DNA of 64,000 bases, from NCBI RefSeq assembly GCF_004331035.1, contig NZ_SJNT01000002.1, forward strand, positions 62,001 to 126,000. The letters run 5' to 3'. Both the position numbers and the translations under genes were made by a program. Positions 1 to 10,383 of the stretch are shown piece by piece. The DNA comes from Acinetobacter sp. ANC 4910 (GTDB taxonomy: Bacteria > Pseudomonadota > Gammaproteobacteria > Pseudomonadales > Moraxellaceae). Position 1 is the stretch's first letter, and every line of letters starts with the position of its first letter. The notes under the pieces were generated by a model, which worked only from the letters and a program-made list of their open reading frames with translations, was not told the origin of the DNA and searched no databases.

Positions 1-1530
1 GGCTTCATCGACATCCACTAATTTCGCATCACTGTGCAAGCGTTTTGACAAAGTCGCAAAGTTAACGGCAGCGACCTGATGACCAGATTCTGTCGTTAAA
101 TCTGCTTCAGGCTCAGAAGTATTTTCTTCAGATAGGGTGTCCTCAACTGAATCAAAAATTTCCAGATCTTGCTGTACAAATGCCGTTAAGTTTTGAAGCA
201 CTTGCTCTACTGGTGCAGATAAACTTATGCGCTGCCCAGCAGCTAAAGTATCAAACAGATAGATAAATTCTTGATGCGCCTGAGCAAATAACTCATAAGC
301 ATAATCAATATTGAGTAATGTCGGTTTAGCTAAAAGTGTTTGATAACATTTATCTAAAATCTGAATAAAATCATGAATCCCTTGTGAAGCACGATTATTG
401 GTATGCTCGGCGAGTAAACTCGCCTTTTGACTTAATTGCTCGACATAAGTAGGAAATTCATTCTTAATCCGTTTTTCAAATTCAAGTTCTGCATCCAATA
501 ACAGATCAATATCTAATTCAATTAATTGCGATACTAAACCTTGTGGATTTGCACTAGATTCAAACTCTTCTTGATTAAAGCCGTAATTTTCCCATGCTTG
601 ATTAAATGTTTGATCAATTTGACTTAAGTTTTCGACTTTACCCTGACGTAAAATATGCAAGAAGTCTCGCACAAATTCTGCATACTGAATGAGCAATGCT
701 GTTTCATTTGAAGTTGAAACAATCTCTTCTTGTAAAAGCGTCTTAAATAAATTTTCAACTTTAGAACTGGCATCAAAAATTTGCTGGATGTGCGCCATAG
801 ATGAACTTCCTCGCAAAGTATGCAAGGCACGAATCAACCCATTATAATCAGGTACTTCACCAGCTTCTTGTTTTAAGAAGTGATCAATCGTTGCAAGATG
901 TTCTTCTGCTTCTTCAATGAAAATTGAAGTGGTCACTTCTTGCAAATCACTAGATTCGGCAGATAGCTCTTCTTCCACCAAGACAATATCTGCTTGAGCA
1001 GCATCCAATTCCAGTCCAGTCAAATCATCCGAAGATCTGAGTTGATCTGCTAAAGATAATAACTCTTCAAGTGCAGGTTCAATTGATCGCCCCTGTTGTA
1101 GCTCTTGCCCCAATAGAACCAAAGGTCTTAAATCAATTTCTATCGGTTTGACCGATTTAAACTGCGGATAAAGCTTAAACTGAAAAACACGATAAACCGT
1201 TTCTGCAAATTTCTGGATCTTAAGCTCTAAAGGAACAGAACCAAAAATGACACGATTTAAAGTATCTTCGACAGCCCAAGCCACTTCACCAGCAGACTTT
1301 GCCCCCACCATACGACCCGAGCCTTTCAACGTGTGAAAATGGCGTCGAATGGTCGTTAAAGTATCCTGATCAGAAGGATTTGCTAACCACTGTTCAAAAA
1401 CAGTATCTAATTCTTCAAAAATTTCTTCAATTTCTTCTACAAAGATCTCTAGAATTTCAGCATCTTGTTCAAGATAACTATCTTCTGGAAGCGTTGTCGT
1501 ATCGACTAAATTTTTTAATATTTCTTTCAT
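1..1530 (-). CDS. chpA: ChpA/PilL-type hybrid chemotaxis histidine kinase, N-terminal part (3' end outside window)
   Basis: Start of the large CheA-like kinase of the Pil-Chp system that controls type IV pilus twitching and surface sensing. Only the first 510 codons are present; the frame stays open to the window edge. A histidine phosphotransfer (Hpt) domain lies at about residues 25-100 with HFHTLKGSGRM (phospho-acceptor His near 66). A second Hpt-like domain near residue 237 reads ALHTLRGSSSMA. The stretch between and after is acidic and helical, as in the multi-Hpt N-terminus of this family. The kinase core, CheW-like and receiver domains expected in ChpA would lie to the left of the window. 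ATG at 1528-1530. It is the last gene of the pilG-H-I-J-chpA series; a strong hairpin separates it from pilJ. Family assignment is firm; the symbol follows gene order. Confidence 0.92.
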   Translation of the reverse strand, partial: MKEILKNLVDTTTLPEDSYLEQDAEILEIFVEEIEEIFEELDTVFEQWLANPSDQDTLTTIRRHFHTLKGSGRMVGAKSAGEVAWAVEDTLNRVIFGSVPLELKIQKFAETVYRVFQFKLYPQFKSVKPIEIDLRPLVLLGQELQQGRSIEPALEELLSLADQLRSSDDLTGLELDAAQADIVLVEEELSAESSDLQEVTTSIFIEEAEEHLATIDHFLKQEAGEVPDYNGLIRALHTLRGSSSMAHIQQIFDASSKVENLFKTLLQEEIVSTSNETALLIQYAEFVRDFLHILRQGKVENLSQIDQTFNQAWENYGFNQEEFESSANPQGLVSQLIELDIDLLLDAELEFEKRIKNEFPTYVEQLSQKASLLAEHTNNRASQGIHDFIQILDKCYQTLLAKPTLLNIDYAYELFAQAHQEFIYLFDTLAAGQRISLSAPVEQVLQNLTAFVQQDLEIFDSVEDTLSEENTSEPEADLTTESGHQVAAVNFATLSKRLHSDAKLVDVDEA

Positions 1531-1643
1531 AGCTTTGGCTTCTTACGTTTCTCGCCACCATAAAAGGCGCTAAAACCTGAGTGTAATCATCACGCCGAAC
1601 TTTATTCTAGAAGTACAGCGGTTCGATGCTTAAAACTAGATAA

Positions 1644-1672
1644 GTATTCCGATCTGTGTCAGATCGGAATAC
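1644..1672 (-). promoter_or_regulatory. Perfect 13-bp stem hairpin between pilJ and chpA
   Basis: GTATTCCGATCTG at 1644-1656 pairs exactly with 1660-1672 around a 3-nt loop. It lies just after the pilJ stop and 114 nt before the chpA start on the transcribed strand. No run of U follows directly on that strand, so it is not a classic terminator. It may be an attenuator, an RNA processing or stability site, or a weak terminator lowering chpA expression. Confidence 0.6.
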
Positions 1673-1687
1673 CCTTGAATAGCTAAC

Positions 1688-3760
1688 TTATTCAGGTAGT
1701 TTGAAGTCCGTTACAGATTCACGCAGAGATTCTGCCATATTGGCAAGTTCAGAAACCGAACGTGCTGTATCGAAGGTCGCTGTCGTCGTCTGTGACGTAA
1801 TCTCTTGTACAACATTCATCGTTGTCGCAATATGACCTGCAGATGCCGATTGCAGTTTGGCTGCATCCGAAATGCTCGCGATCAGTTTTGCCAAGTTACC
1901 CGATACGTTTTGAATCTCATCCAGTGCAACACCCGCATCTTTAGATAAGTTCGCACCACGGACAACTTCCGAAGTGGTTTGTTCCATTGAAATAACGGCT
2001 TCGTTGGTATCTGTTTGAATGGTTTTTACCAGTGTTTCAATCTGCTTGGTTGCAGAGGCAGAACGTTCCGCAAGACGTTGTACTTCATCGGCTACAACCG
2101 CGAAACCACGACCAGCTTCACCCGCCATAGATGCCTGAATAGCTGCATTTAATGCCAAGATGTTCGTTTGGTCTGCAATATCGTTAATCAGGGCAACAAT
2201 GTTACCAATCTCTTGAGACGATTCACCCAAACGCTTAATACGTTTTGATGTTTCTTGAATCTGCTCACGAATGATATCCATACCTTCGATTGAACGGTTT
2301 ACAACTTCCGCACCATTGGTTGCAATCTGTACTGAACGTTCTGCTACCGTAGCCGATTCAGAAGCGTTGGCAGATACTTGGTCAATGGACATTGCCATTT
2401 CATTAATTGCGGCAGATGCACCTGCAATTTCTTGTGCCTGATGCTCAGACGCTTCGGCTAACTGGTTGGTAATGACCTGCGTATTTTGCGTATAGTGTGC
2501 AACCTCTGCTGAAGTTTCCGTAATACGCGAAACTAACTCACGTAATTGGTCGATCGCGAAGTTAATCGAGTCGGCAATTGCGCCTGTAAAATCTTCAGAT
2601 ACCGTTGCATATGAACGTAAGTCACCATCTGCTAAGTCGGCAATTTCATCGAGTAAACGTAAAATCGCATTCTGGTTACGGTCATATTCTTCTTGTAAAC
2701 GTGATACACGAACCTTATCGGCTTCACCACGAAGTGCCAGTAATTTAAATCCGCAGAATAAGAAACCAATCAGTGCCAGAATTAGGCCCAAAGCAGGAAT
2801 TGCAATTAACCAACCTGTACCACCAGATAACTTGTTTAAGTTGGTTAACAATGCATCGGATTGTTCAAAAATTGAAGAAGAAGCTTGACGTACTTTTACA
2901 ATTTGCGTGGAGTTCTTTAAAACTGTCGCTGCCGCAGATTTTAATACTTCATCATATTCCGCTTTAATACCATCTAAAGATTCACGTAAAGCAGGTTCTG
3001 TAATCTGTTGCACACCCAGTTCTGCACTGCCGTTAATCTGTGCATTCAAATATGAACCAAACGTTTCAGTATCCGCACTAAAGTCATCTGCTGATGCACT
3101 TGAGTTAGTAGTACCTGTTAATACCGAGTTAATCGAACGTAAAATACGTTCCGCAATAAACACCTGGTTTTTCGCAATAACTACCTGACTACTTGGCATA
3201 TTTTGACGTGCCATTTGGTCAACCATCAAGTTATATTCAGCCTGAATGCCTGGAATACTTTCACTGATTGCAATGTTAGTGTCATATAACTGATTAATGA
3301 TTTTTTGTTGTGACGCAATTAAATCAATATTTTCAGAAACTTTTTTCCATTGTGCATCCACTTCACGTAGTGCTGGAGTACTCGCTTGAATATCATTCAC
3401 GGTTTCAAGGTTTTCAGCGAAAGCCTTTTGCGAATCTGTCAACTTTTTAATGGATTCTGGTGTACCTGAAGCAGTTGCTTCTGTCGCTTGGCGTGAAATC
3501 GTTTGAGATAATAAACGTAAGTCACCCAAACTACGCGTAAATTCGTTATTACGCGGTACGCTATAGAAAAGATATAACAGAAGAAATAGGGCCAAGATGA
3601 TACAAAAAGCTGCACCCAAAATTAATGGTTTGGACTTTTCACTGTCACCGAATACACGTGAAAACTGTTCCGTCTGTGATTGAAATTTTGCTACTAAAGC
3701 ATTACCACCCGCACGGTTGGTACTTTCACCTGCATTTTTCTTTTTTAGCTTAAAGCCCAT
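1688..3760 (-). CDS. pilJ: PilJ, methyl-accepting chemotaxis protein of the twitching system
   Basis: Transmembrane chemoreceptor that feeds the ChpA kinase and controls pilus extension and retraction. The 690-residue protein has an N-terminal cytoplasmic stretch, a membrane helix near residues 45-66 ([20 protein letters not shown]), a periplasmic region to about 315, a second membrane helix near 318-342, and a cytoplasmic signalling domain. The hairpin tip of the signalling domain carries the conserved [20 protein letters not shown] and [13 protein letters not shown] blocks. Length and order fit the PilJ family. pilI lies immediately upstream (47-nt gap). Ligand is not visible from sequence. 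Confidence 0.95.
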   Translation of the reverse strand: MGFKLKKKNAGESTNRAGGNALVAKFQSQTEQFSRVFGDSEKSKPLILGAAFCIILALFLLLYLFYSVPRNNEFTRSLGDLRLLSQTISRQATEATASGTPESIKKLTDSQKAFAENLETVNDIQASTPALREVDAQWKKVSENIDLIASQQKIINQLYDTNIAISESIPGIQAEYNLMVDQMARQNMPSSQVVIAKNQVFIAERILRSINSVLTGTTNSSASADDFSADTETFGSYLNAQINGSAELGVQQITEPALRESLDGIKAEYDEVLKSAAATVLKNSTQIVKVRQASSSIFEQSDALLTNLNKLSGGTGWLIAIPALGLILALIGFLFCGFKLLALRGEADKVRVSRLQEEYDRNQNAILRLLDEIADLADGDLRSYATVSEDFTGAIADSINFAIDQLRELVSRITETSAEVAHYTQNTQVITNQLAEASEHQAQEIAGASAAINEMAMSIDQVSANASESATVAERSVQIATNGAEVVNRSIEGMDIIREQIQETSKRIKRLGESSQEIGNIVALINDIADQTNILALNAAIQASMAGEAGRGFAVVADEVQRLAERSASATKQIETLVKTIQTDTNEAVISMEQTTSEVVRGANLSKDAGVALDEIQNVSGNLAKLIASISDAAKLQSASAGHIATTMNVVQEITSQTTTATFDTARSVSELANMAESLRESVTDFKLPE

Positions 3761-3807
3761 GCAGCTTCTCCCCGAATTTTGCCTTCATTCTTAATGAGTG
3801 GGACTAT

Positions 3808-4344
3808 TTAATTTATAAGTTTTATAGATGCGTTCATATATTTTGGATTTTGCAATAAACGACTAAATAAGAAAACATGCCATTGTTGGTTATGTTGATG
3901 AAAATACCCTTGGCAATATTCTTGTAAATTACTATCTAAATCTTTATGTTTAGAAAAGAAACTTTTCTTATTAAAGTGTTGAATGCCCAAAACCTGATCG
4001 ACGACTAATCCGACATAATGATCATGATGACTGATACATAAGACTTTTTGTGTCGGTGAATATTGGCTTCGATGTCCAGAAATATAGTGTGACAAATCTG
4101 CAACAGAAAGCAATCGCCCACGAATATTCGCTAACCCCATCACCCAAGACTGAGTATTGGGAACTGGCGTATATTTTGGTGGATAAATAACTTCCGAAAC
4201 CTCACCTAGAGGGGCAACGAAATATTGCCCCATCATTTCAAATGCAATCCCTGACCATCGGTTTACTTCATTCTCAGTCGAAACGTAGTTTTTATTTCCA
4301 CGTTTTGCCAAGCGAAGTAATTCGATAAATCCGTTCGCTGCCAT
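3808..4344 (-). CDS. pilI: PilI, CheW-like coupling protein
   Basis: CheW-domain protein of 178 residues, the usual PilI length, expected to couple PilJ to the ChpA kinase at the cell pole. CheW features seen are the MGLANIRGRLLSVADLS strand-turn-strand near residue 90 and VGLVVDQVLGIQ near 125. The start ATG at 4342-4344 has AGGA about 6 nt upstream. It begins 3 nt after the pilH stop, so the two are probably translationally coupled. Known of the family: required for twitching motility and DNA uptake in several gammaproteobacteria. Confidence 0.92.
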   Translation of the reverse strand: MAANGFIELLRLAKRGNKNYVSTENEVNRWSGIAFEMMGQYFVAPLGEVSEVIYPPKYTPVPNTQSWVMGLANIRGRLLSVADLSHYISGHRSQYSPTQKVLCISHHDHYVGLVVDQVLGIQHFNKKSFFSKHKDLDSNLQEYCQGYFHQHNQQWHVFLFSRLLQNPKYMNASIKLIN

Positions 4345-4347
4345 AGT

Positions 4348-4716
4348 TTATCCTACGTTGAGGTGCTGCTTAATGGTGTCGATTAATTGCTGTTCATCAA
4401 TTGGCTTGGTTAAGTAATCGCATGCCCCCTGACGTTTACCCCAAACACGGTCAGTTGCTTGATCTTTGGTACTCACAATAACAACTGGAATGTGCTTGGT
4501 CGTATCGCCACGCGCAATTTGACGTGTTGCCTGAAAACCATTCACACCAGGCATTACTACATCCATAAGCACCAAATCAGGAAGCTCTGCTTGTGCCATT
4601 GTTACCCCATCTGCACCATTTGAAGCTTCAATGACTTCAAATCCGTGCTTGCCTAATATCTCTCTGAAACGAAATGTTTCTGTAGGCGAATCATCTACAA
4701 TCAAAATACGAGCCAT
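4348..4716 (-). CDS. pilH: PilH, single-domain response regulator
   Basis: CheY-like receiver of 122 residues, one of the two regulators phosphorylated by ChpA. The acidic pocket (ILIVDD), phospho-acceptor Asp near 52 in LVLMDVVMPG, and the conserved Lys in YLTKP are all present. I take the ATG at 4714-4716 rather than the TTG 12 nt upstream: GGGGA sits 5 nt before this ATG and the protein then begins MARILIVDD, as PilH proteins do. pilG ends about 20 nt upstream and pilI starts 3 nt downstream. Confidence 0.93.
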   Translation of the reverse strand: MARILIVDDSPTETFRFREILGKHGFEVIEASNGADGVTMAQAELPDLVLMDVVMPGVNGFQATRQIARGDTTKHIPVVIVSTKDQATDRVWGKRQGACDYLTKPIDEQQLIDTIKQHLNVG

Positions 4717-4736
4717 GCTCTTCCCCAATACAAAAC

Positions 4737-5120
4737 TTATGCTGTTACGTGATTACGAATTGCGTTTAAAAGTTCATCTTTACTGAATGGTTTTGTTAAA
4801 TATTCATCAGAACCGACAACACGTCCTTTAGCCTGATCAAATAAGCCATCTTTACTCGATAGCATAATGACAGGAATATTTTGATAATTTTGTGAGTTTT
4901 TAATCAGTGCACAAGTTTGATAGCCATCTAGACGCGGCATCATGATATCGACAAAAACAATATCTGGATTTGCTTCAGCAATTTTTGATAAAGCTTCAAA
5001 GCCATCTACTGCGGTGACCACATCACAACCTTCACGTTGTAATAATGTTTCAGCTGTACGACGAATGGTTTTTGAATCATCAATTACCATGACTTTTAGA
5101 TTTTGAAATTTATCGTCCAT
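4737..5120 (-). CDS. pilG: PilG, single-domain response regulator
   Basis: First gene of the twitching chemosensory operon. CheY-like receiver of 127 residues with the acidic pair in VMVIDDSKTIRRTAE, the phospho-acceptor Asp near 58 in IVFVDIMMPRLDGY, and the Lys of YLTKPFSKDEL. The TIRRTAETLL helix is typical of PilG. In this family PilG promotes pilus extension while PilH opposes it. The promoter should lie in 5121-5402, shared divergently with the next gene. Confidence 0.94.
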   Translation of the reverse strand: MDDKFQNLKVMVIDDSKTIRRTAETLLQREGCDVVTAVDGFEALSKIAEANPDIVFVDIMMPRLDGYQTCALIKNSQNYQNIPVIMLSSKDGLFDQAKGRVVGSDEYLTKPFSKDELLNAIRNHVTA

Positions 5121-5351
5121 TTAATGACCCGTCCCATTTTTAGAATGTACATACATTTGGTATATAAAATTTTATTACAAGTTGCTAACATTTTTAACAT
5201 ATATTTACTTGTATTTTCAATGAACAGTTTTGAACTAAGTCGACATTTTCATCTAATTTCACAAACAATCTCACATTTTAATTCATCCCAATATTTTTTT
5301 TGATGAATAGAGGTTTTTTCTTCTCTAGATTAGTTCTAATATAACTTTATT

Positions 5352-5371
5352 ATTACTTAAAAATAAGTAAT
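5352..5371. promoter_or_regulatory. 8-bp inverted repeat in the divergent pilG / DUF4124 promoter region
   Basis: ATTACTTA and TAAGTAAT form a perfect dyad with a 4-nt AAAA spacer, 31 nt upstream of the ATG at 5403 and about 230 nt upstream of pilG. It could be a regulator binding site. The base composition here is very AT-rich, so chance occurrence is possible. Confidence 0.35.
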
Positions 5372-5402
5372 TTAGTCAACTTTAACTTTTGTGGGGGATT
5401 CA

Positions 5403-6044
5403 ATGAAAAGTCAGTTTAGTCGAAAACTTGCTTTCATTGCAGAAAAAGAAATCGCATTTAAAGTATTGTTGATTAGCCTGTTGCTCCTCCACTCGGCATT
5501 TACTTTTGCTGAAGGCGTAAAGGCTGTTTGGTATCGTTACTATGATAGCAAAGGTGTGGCGAATATTAGCACCAGTGTCACCCCCAATCATATTCGCTAT
5601 GGCTATGAAGCACTCGACCGCAATATGCAGGTGATTAAACGCAATCGCCCTTATAATGCAGAAACTGAAGAAAAAAGAGCGCCGCAACGTGCTGCTCAGG
5701 CGAAACAGCGTGAAGCTGATTTACGTTTAAAACGTGCCTATACCAATAGTCAAGTTGCTATCCAAAAGCGTGATGATGCCTTAGCTTATCTCAAAAAACA
5801 GATCAGCTTTCAACAAAACCAACTCAAACAATTACAAAGCGATCATATTTTCTTTAAACGACAAGAAATGGAATATTTACGTAAAGGTGATCCCATTCCA
5901 GCGATTTTGAAAAGTAACCTCACGAATAATGCGACCAATATCAGCAATAAAAAAGAGCAAATTCAGACGTTACAAACCAACTATCGCAATACACAGGCTG
6001 AATACGCGAATATCATTGCGCGCCTAAAAGCCATGGAAAACTAA
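5403..6044 (+). CDS. Exported DUF4124-like protein with coiled coil
   Basis: Predicted exported protein of 213 residues. A long basic N-terminus is followed by a hydrophobic segment near residues 20-36 (VLLISLLLLHSAFTFA), read as a signal peptide or anchor. A short domain with WYRYYDSKGVANIST then follows, resembling DUF4124 modules, which read YRYYD-x-G-x-x-NIS. From about residue 85 to the end it is charged and helical with heptad-like spacing, so probably a coiled coil. ATG at 5403 is preferred over the GTG at 5391 because GGGGGA lies 6-7 nt before it. The RND pump genes begin 26 nt downstream, so co-transcription is likely. No function is known. Confidence 0.75.
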   Translation: MKSQFSRKLAFIAEKEIAFKVLLISLLLLHSAFTFAEGVKAVWYRYYDSKGVANISTSVTPNHIRYGYEALDRNMQVIKRNRPYNAETEEKRAPQRAAQAKQREADLRLKRAYTNSQVAIQKRDDALAYLKKQISFQQNQLKQLQSDHIFFKRQEMEYLRKGDPIPAILKSNLTNNATNISNKKEQIQTLQTNYRNTQAEYANIIARLKAMEN

Positions 6045-6070
6045 TCCTACAATGCAGTAAGGACATTTAG

Positions 6071-7174
6071 ATGCAGCATGTATTCCGATTATTTCAATCA
6101 CCCGCCCTCACTATCTGCATTTGTCTTTTACTCACAGCATGTCAAAAACAACCCGAAACCCCACCAACCAGTGAAAATAAGAAGATTGAGCTGATTCAGC
6201 AAGATTTAGTTGCATTTAATTATGGTCAATCTGTAGAAAAAACATCCTTTACTGGCAGCATTCGTGCTGTGAATCAAAGCAGCCTGCAATCTCAAGTGAC
6301 TGCAACAGCGACTTCTGTGCGTGCTGATATTGGAGATGCTGTACAGCAAGGACAAATCTTAATCCAACTCAACAATCAAGATAATGAGGCTCGTCTAGCT
6401 CAAGCGAAAGCGAATTTAGCCGCGACCAAAGCACAAGCCAACCTTGCTCTAAACATGATGAAACGTAAGCAACGGTTACTTGATCAGGGCTTTATTTCCA
6501 GAGTTGAATTTGAACAAAGTCAGGTGGACTATCAGGCGCAATTAGAAAATGTCAACGCGCAACAAGCGACGGTCAATATTGCACTGAAGGCTGAACAAGA
6601 TGGGACTTTACGTAGCCCGATTACAGGAATTGTGACCAAACGTCAGGTTGAACCCGGTCAAACAGTTGCTGCGGGTCAAACCTTATTCGAAATCGTTGAC
6701 CCAACACGGTTAGAACTACAGGTTCGCTTACCGAGTGATCAACGCAATGCATTAAAAGCTGGGCAAAAAATTGAATACCGCATACAAGGTAGTACTGAAG
6801 TACTGACCGCAACCCTGAGTCGTATTTCCCCCCTTGCTGATTTAAATAGCCGTCAAATTGAATTCTATGCCACACCAAACTCAGTACTAAACCCGTTGAG
6901 TATAGGTGCCTTTGTCGAAGGTAATATTCTGGCAGTACCTTCTGCATCAGGACAATTAATTCCCTTAGATACGATTCAAAACATTGAACAAAAGCCTTAT
7001 GTCTGGGTGATCCATCAGCAAAAAATTGAACGCATTCCTATACAAATACTTGAGCAATGTTATAGCGAAAATATGGCTGTCGTCTCTGGACTTGCCAATG
7101 GCGATCAAATTAGCCGTGTAAAGTTCAATGATGAAGATCTGCATAAAACCGTTACGATTCAGCAAAACAAATAA
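6071..7174 (+). CDS. RND efflux pump periplasmic adaptor (membrane fusion lipoprotein)
   Basis: Adaptor subunit linking an inner-membrane RND pump to an outer-membrane channel. The 367-residue protein starts with a lipoprotein signal ending LLLTAC (lipobox Cys near 24), so it should be anchored by acylation. A barrel-sandwich (lipoyl-like) domain near 75-105 (ADIGDAVQQGQILIQLNN) is followed by a helical hairpin and its second half (GIVTKRQVEPGQTVAAGQTLF), then beta-barrel and membrane-proximal domains. AAGGA stands just before the ATG. The permease gene follows 15 nt later; the pair forms an operon. No outer-membrane factor gene is adjacent, so the pump probably borrows one. Substrate unknown. 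Confidence 0.92.
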   Translation: MQHVFRLFQSPALTICICLLLTACQKQPETPPTSENKKIELIQQDLVAFNYGQSVEKTSFTGSIRAVNQSSLQSQVTATATSVRADIGDAVQQGQILIQLNNQDNEARLAQAKANLAATKAQANLALNMMKRKQRLLDQGFISRVEFEQSQVDYQAQLENVNAQQATVNIALKAEQDGTLRSPITGIVTKRQVEPGQTVAAGQTLFEIVDPTRLELQVRLPSDQRNALKAGQKIEYRIQGSTEVLTATLSRISPLADLNSRQIEFYATPNSVLNPLSIGAFVEGNILAVPSASGQLIPLDTIQNIEQKPYVWVIHQQKIERIPIQILEQCYSENMAVVSGLANGDQISRVKFNDEDLHKTVTIQQNK

Positions 7175-7189
7175 GTTTAGGGTCTTAAA

Positions 7190-10100
7190 ATGTGGTTAAC
7201 CCGTATCAGCGTAAAATATCCTGTATTTACCATCATGATGATGTTATCGCTGTTGGTGCTCGGCTTAGCTTCTTGGCAACGCATGAGCGTGGAGGAATTT
7301 CCTGATGTCGATTTTCCATTTGTGGTCGTGCATACCACTTATCCTGGTGCTTCACCTGAAACAATTGAATCTGAAATTACTAAAAAAATGGAAGATCAGA
7401 TCAATACCATTTCAGGGCTTAAACAAGTTATCTCACAATCGAGTGAAGGGCTTTCCACCATCATTGTTGAGTTTAACTTAGACGTTCCCTCTGCTGTCGC
7501 TGCTCAAGATATTCGTGACAAAATTGCACCTGTGACTGCTGAATTTCGAGATGAAATTCAGGATCCTGTGGTAGAACGCTATGACCCAACAGCCAGTGCA
7601 ATTATGTCAATTGTATTTGAGTCGAACACACAATCTTTAAGAGAGCTCAGTACCTATATCGACCAGCGGATTGTGCCAGAATTACAAACGGTATCTGGCG
7701 TGGGTGCGGTCAATTTATTAGGTGATAGCCAACGCCAAATTCGAATTGTCATTGATCCATACAAATTACAAAGCTATGGAATTGGCGTAGACCAAGTCAT
7801 CAATACCCTAAAAAGTGAAAATATTGAAGTTCCGGGCGGTACACTTAAACAAGCCAATTCAGAACTTGTGGTCGAAATTAAATCCAAAGTGATTCATCCC
7901 TACGCCTTTGGAGATTTAATCGTTGCCACTAAAAATGGCAGTCCGATTTTTTTAAAACAAGTTGCGACTGTTGAAGACAGTCAGGCAGAACTTGACTCTA
8001 GCGCTTTTTTAAATGGTAACCCTGCTGTCGCTGTAGATGTATTACGCAACTCCGATTCAAATATTATTCAAGTGGTGGATGGCACCCGCAAAGCTTTAGC
8101 CAAAATTGAACAGCAACTCCCGAAAGGTGTCAGTGTCAAAGTTGTAGTCGACAGCTCTCAAGGCATTCGTGGCAGTATTCAAGATGTCAGCCGAACCATT
8201 CTTGAAGGCGCAATACTTGCGGTTTTAATTGTCTTACTTTTTCTTGGCTCCTTCCGTTCTACCATTATTACTGGTATGACCCTGCCCATCTCTTTGCTGG
8301 GGACTTTAGCCATGATCTGGGCTTTTGGTTTTAGCATTAATATGATGACGCTGTTAGCACTATCGCTGAGTATTGGCTTACTGATTGATGATGCGATTGT
8401 GGTTAGGGAAAACATTGTCCGCCATGCTGATATGGGTAAAGATCATGTCAGTGCAGCCTTGGATGGCACCAAAGAAATCGGCTTAGCAGTCTTAGCCACG
8501 ACCTTAACCATTGTGGCGGTATTTTTACCCGTTGCCTTTATGGGCGGCATTATTGGTCGTTTCTTTTACCAATTTGGGGTAACGGTCAGTACCGCAGTAC
8601 TGATTTCCATGTTTGTCAGTTTCACCCTTGACCCAATGCTCTCTGCACATTGGACAGATTCAGACAAAAAAACGAAAAAGCCAAATCTATTCACACGCTT
8701 CTTTGATGCCATTGCACATCTGCTAGAGCGTATTACCCACGTTTACGAATACTTATTAAAGTTAGCATTACGCTTTCGCTTGATTACGCTCATGATTGCG
8801 ATTGCCTCTCTTTTCGGTGCATTGGCTTTATCTAAAATGATCGGTACTGAATTTGTACCTACGCCAGATAAAGCCCAAATTCGCATCAAATTTGAAACGC
8901 CAGTTAACGCATCTTTGGAATATTCACAAGCCAAACTGTTACAAGTCGAGCAAATTCTAAGACAGAACCCTGAAGTATTAGGCACTTATGGTGTGATTAA
9001 CGGCGTTACAGATCGTGGAAAAAACCATGTCAGCCTGCATGTGACGGTGACGCCACGCCAACAACGCGATAAAACACTAATTCAATTGAATAATGAGTTT
9101 CGTGATCGTCTTAAAAGTATTGCGGGAATAAGTGTCACTTCGGTTGCCTCTGCCGATGAAAATGTTTCTGGCGGGCAAAAGCCTATTATGATTTCGATTA
9201 AAGGGCCAGACTTAGATCAACTGCAAAAGATCTCAGACCAATTCATGCAAGAAGTTGCTCAGGTTCGCGGCGTTGTCGACCTAGAAAGTTCACTCAAAGA
9301 ACCTAAAGCGAGCTTGGTAGTCCATATTAATCGGGTTTTGGCCAATGATTTAGGCTTATCTGTCAGTCAAATTGCCAATGTTGTGCGCCCTTTAATTGCA
9401 GGAGATGATGTTAGCTCTTGGCAAGATGACAAAGGTGAAACCTATGATGTCAATGTTCGATTAGCAGAAAGCCAGCGTAGCCTACCAAGTGATTTAGGCA
9501 ATTTATACATCAACTCTGCAAAACAAGATCAGTCAGGACAAAATATTTTAGTGCCTCTTGGCAGTATCGCCAGTCTAGACCAAAGCATAGGAGCTTCTCA
9601 GATTAATCGTCGTGATTTGGCACGAGAAGTCTTAGTTGAAGCCAATACGGCTGGGCGCCCCGCGGGCGATATTGGTGCCGATATACAAAAAATTCAGGAT
9701 AATTTTAAACTGCCTGCGGGTTATAGCTTCGATACTCAAGGAGCAAATGCCGATATGGCTGAATCGGCGGGCTATGCACTCACGGCAATTACCTTGTCGA
9801 TCGTGTTTATTTATATTGTTTTAGGTTCACAGTTTAATAGCTTTATTCACCCTGCTGCGATTATGGCGTCACTCCCTCTGTCATTGATTGGGGTATTTTT
9901 GGCCCTGTTCTTATTTAATTCAACCATGAATCTATTCTCCATTATTGGCATCATTATGCTGATGGGACTGGTCACCAAAAATGCCATCTTACTGATCGAT
10001 TTTATTAAAAAAGCTATGGAATCTGGCAGCAGCCGTTATGATGCGATTTTACAAGCAGGTAAAACCCGTTTACGTCCAATTTTAATGACCACGAGTGCGA

Positions 10101-10294
10101 TGGTCATGGGCATGATTCCACTAGCGCTCGGACTGGGTGAAGGTGGTGAGCAAAGCGCACCGATGGCACATGCCGTGATTGGTGGAGTCATTACCTCTAC
10201 CCTGCTCACCTTGGTGGTGGTTCCTGTGATCTTTAGTTACTTAGATGACTTTAAGAATTTTCTACTTCGTCTCAAACAGAAAATCATGGCATAA
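7190..10294 (+). CDS. RND efflux transporter permease (HAE1/AcrB-type)
   Basis: Proton-driven inner-membrane efflux permease of 1034 residues, the usual length for this family. Twelve membrane segments are expected: one at the N-terminus ([18 protein letters not shown]), a block near 335-500 and the second-half block near 860-1020. The paired Asp residues of helix 4, which carry the proton in AcrB-like pumps, are present in [15 protein letters not shown]. The periplasmic porter loop begins with [20 protein letters not shown]. It follows its adaptor gene by 15 nt. The sequence is of the divergent HAE1 type rather than a close AdeB/AdeJ relative, so antibiotic export should not be assumed. Confidence 0.93.
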   Translation: MWLTRISVKYPVFTIMMMLSLLVLGLASWQRMSVEEFPDVDFPFVVVHTTYPGASPETIESEITKKMEDQINTISGLKQVISQSSEGLSTIIVEFNLDVPSAVAAQDIRDKIAPVTAEFRDEIQDPVVERYDPTASAIMSIVFESNTQSLRELSTYIDQRIVPELQTVSGVGAVNLLGDSQRQIRIVIDPYKLQSYGIGVDQVINTLKSENIEVPGGTLKQANSELVVEIKSKVIHPYAFGDLIVATKNGSPIFLKQVATVEDSQAELDSSAFLNGNPAVAVDVLRNSDSNIIQVVDGTRKALAKIEQQLPKGVSVKVVVDSSQGIRGSIQDVSRTILEGAILAVLIVLLFLGSFRSTIITGMTLPISLLGTLAMIWAFGFSINMMTLLALSLSIGLLIDDAIVVRENIVRHADMGKDHVSAALDGTKEIGLAVLATTLTIVAVFLPVAFMGGIIGRFFYQFGVTVSTAVLISMFVSFTLDPMLSAHWTDSDKKTKKPNLFTRFFDAIAHLLERITHVYEYLLKLALRFRLITLMIAIASLFGALALSKMIGTEFVPTPDKAQIRIKFETPVNASLEYSQAKLLQVEQILRQNPEVLGTYGVINGVTDRGKNHVSLHVTVTPRQQRDKTLIQLNNEFRDRLKSIAGISVTSVASADENVSGGQKPIMISIKGPDLDQLQKISDQFMQEVAQVRGVVDLESSLKEPKASLVVHINRVLANDLGLSVSQIANVVRPLIAGDDVSSWQDDKGETYDVNVRLAESQRSLPSDLGNLYINSAKQDQSGQNILVPLGSIASLDQSIGASQINRRDLAREVLVEANTAGRPAGDIGADIQKIQDNFKLPAGYSFDTQGANADMAESAGYALTAITLSIVFIYIVLGSQFNSFIHPAAIMASLPLSLIGVFLALFLFNSTMNLFSIIGIIMLMGLVTKNAILLIDFIKKAMESGSSRYDAILQAGKTRLRPILMTTSAMVMGMIPLALGLGEGGEQSAPMAHAVIGGVITSTLLTLVVVPVIFSYLDDFKNFLLRLKQKIMA

Positions 10295-10312
10295 TCCATG
10301 GCAGTTCAATGG

Positions 10313-10341
10313 ACAGTCAGCATCGAATGACTGTTTCATTT
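10313..10341 (+). terminator. Weak terminator-like hairpin after the RND operon
   Basis: ACAGTCA at 10313-10319 pairs with TGACTGT at 10328-10334, followed by TTCATTTT. The stem is short and the U-tract interrupted, so termination may be partial, allowing some read-through into proS. Confidence 0.4.
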
Positions 10342-10383
10342 TAGATTGGATTATCCTTCACGATTAATATTAGGACAGTATTC

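Noticed and set aside
1299..1532. Plus-strand frame of 77 codons over the chpA start
   Set aside because: Antisense shadow of the Hpt-domain coding region; no ribosome site and no protein-like composition.
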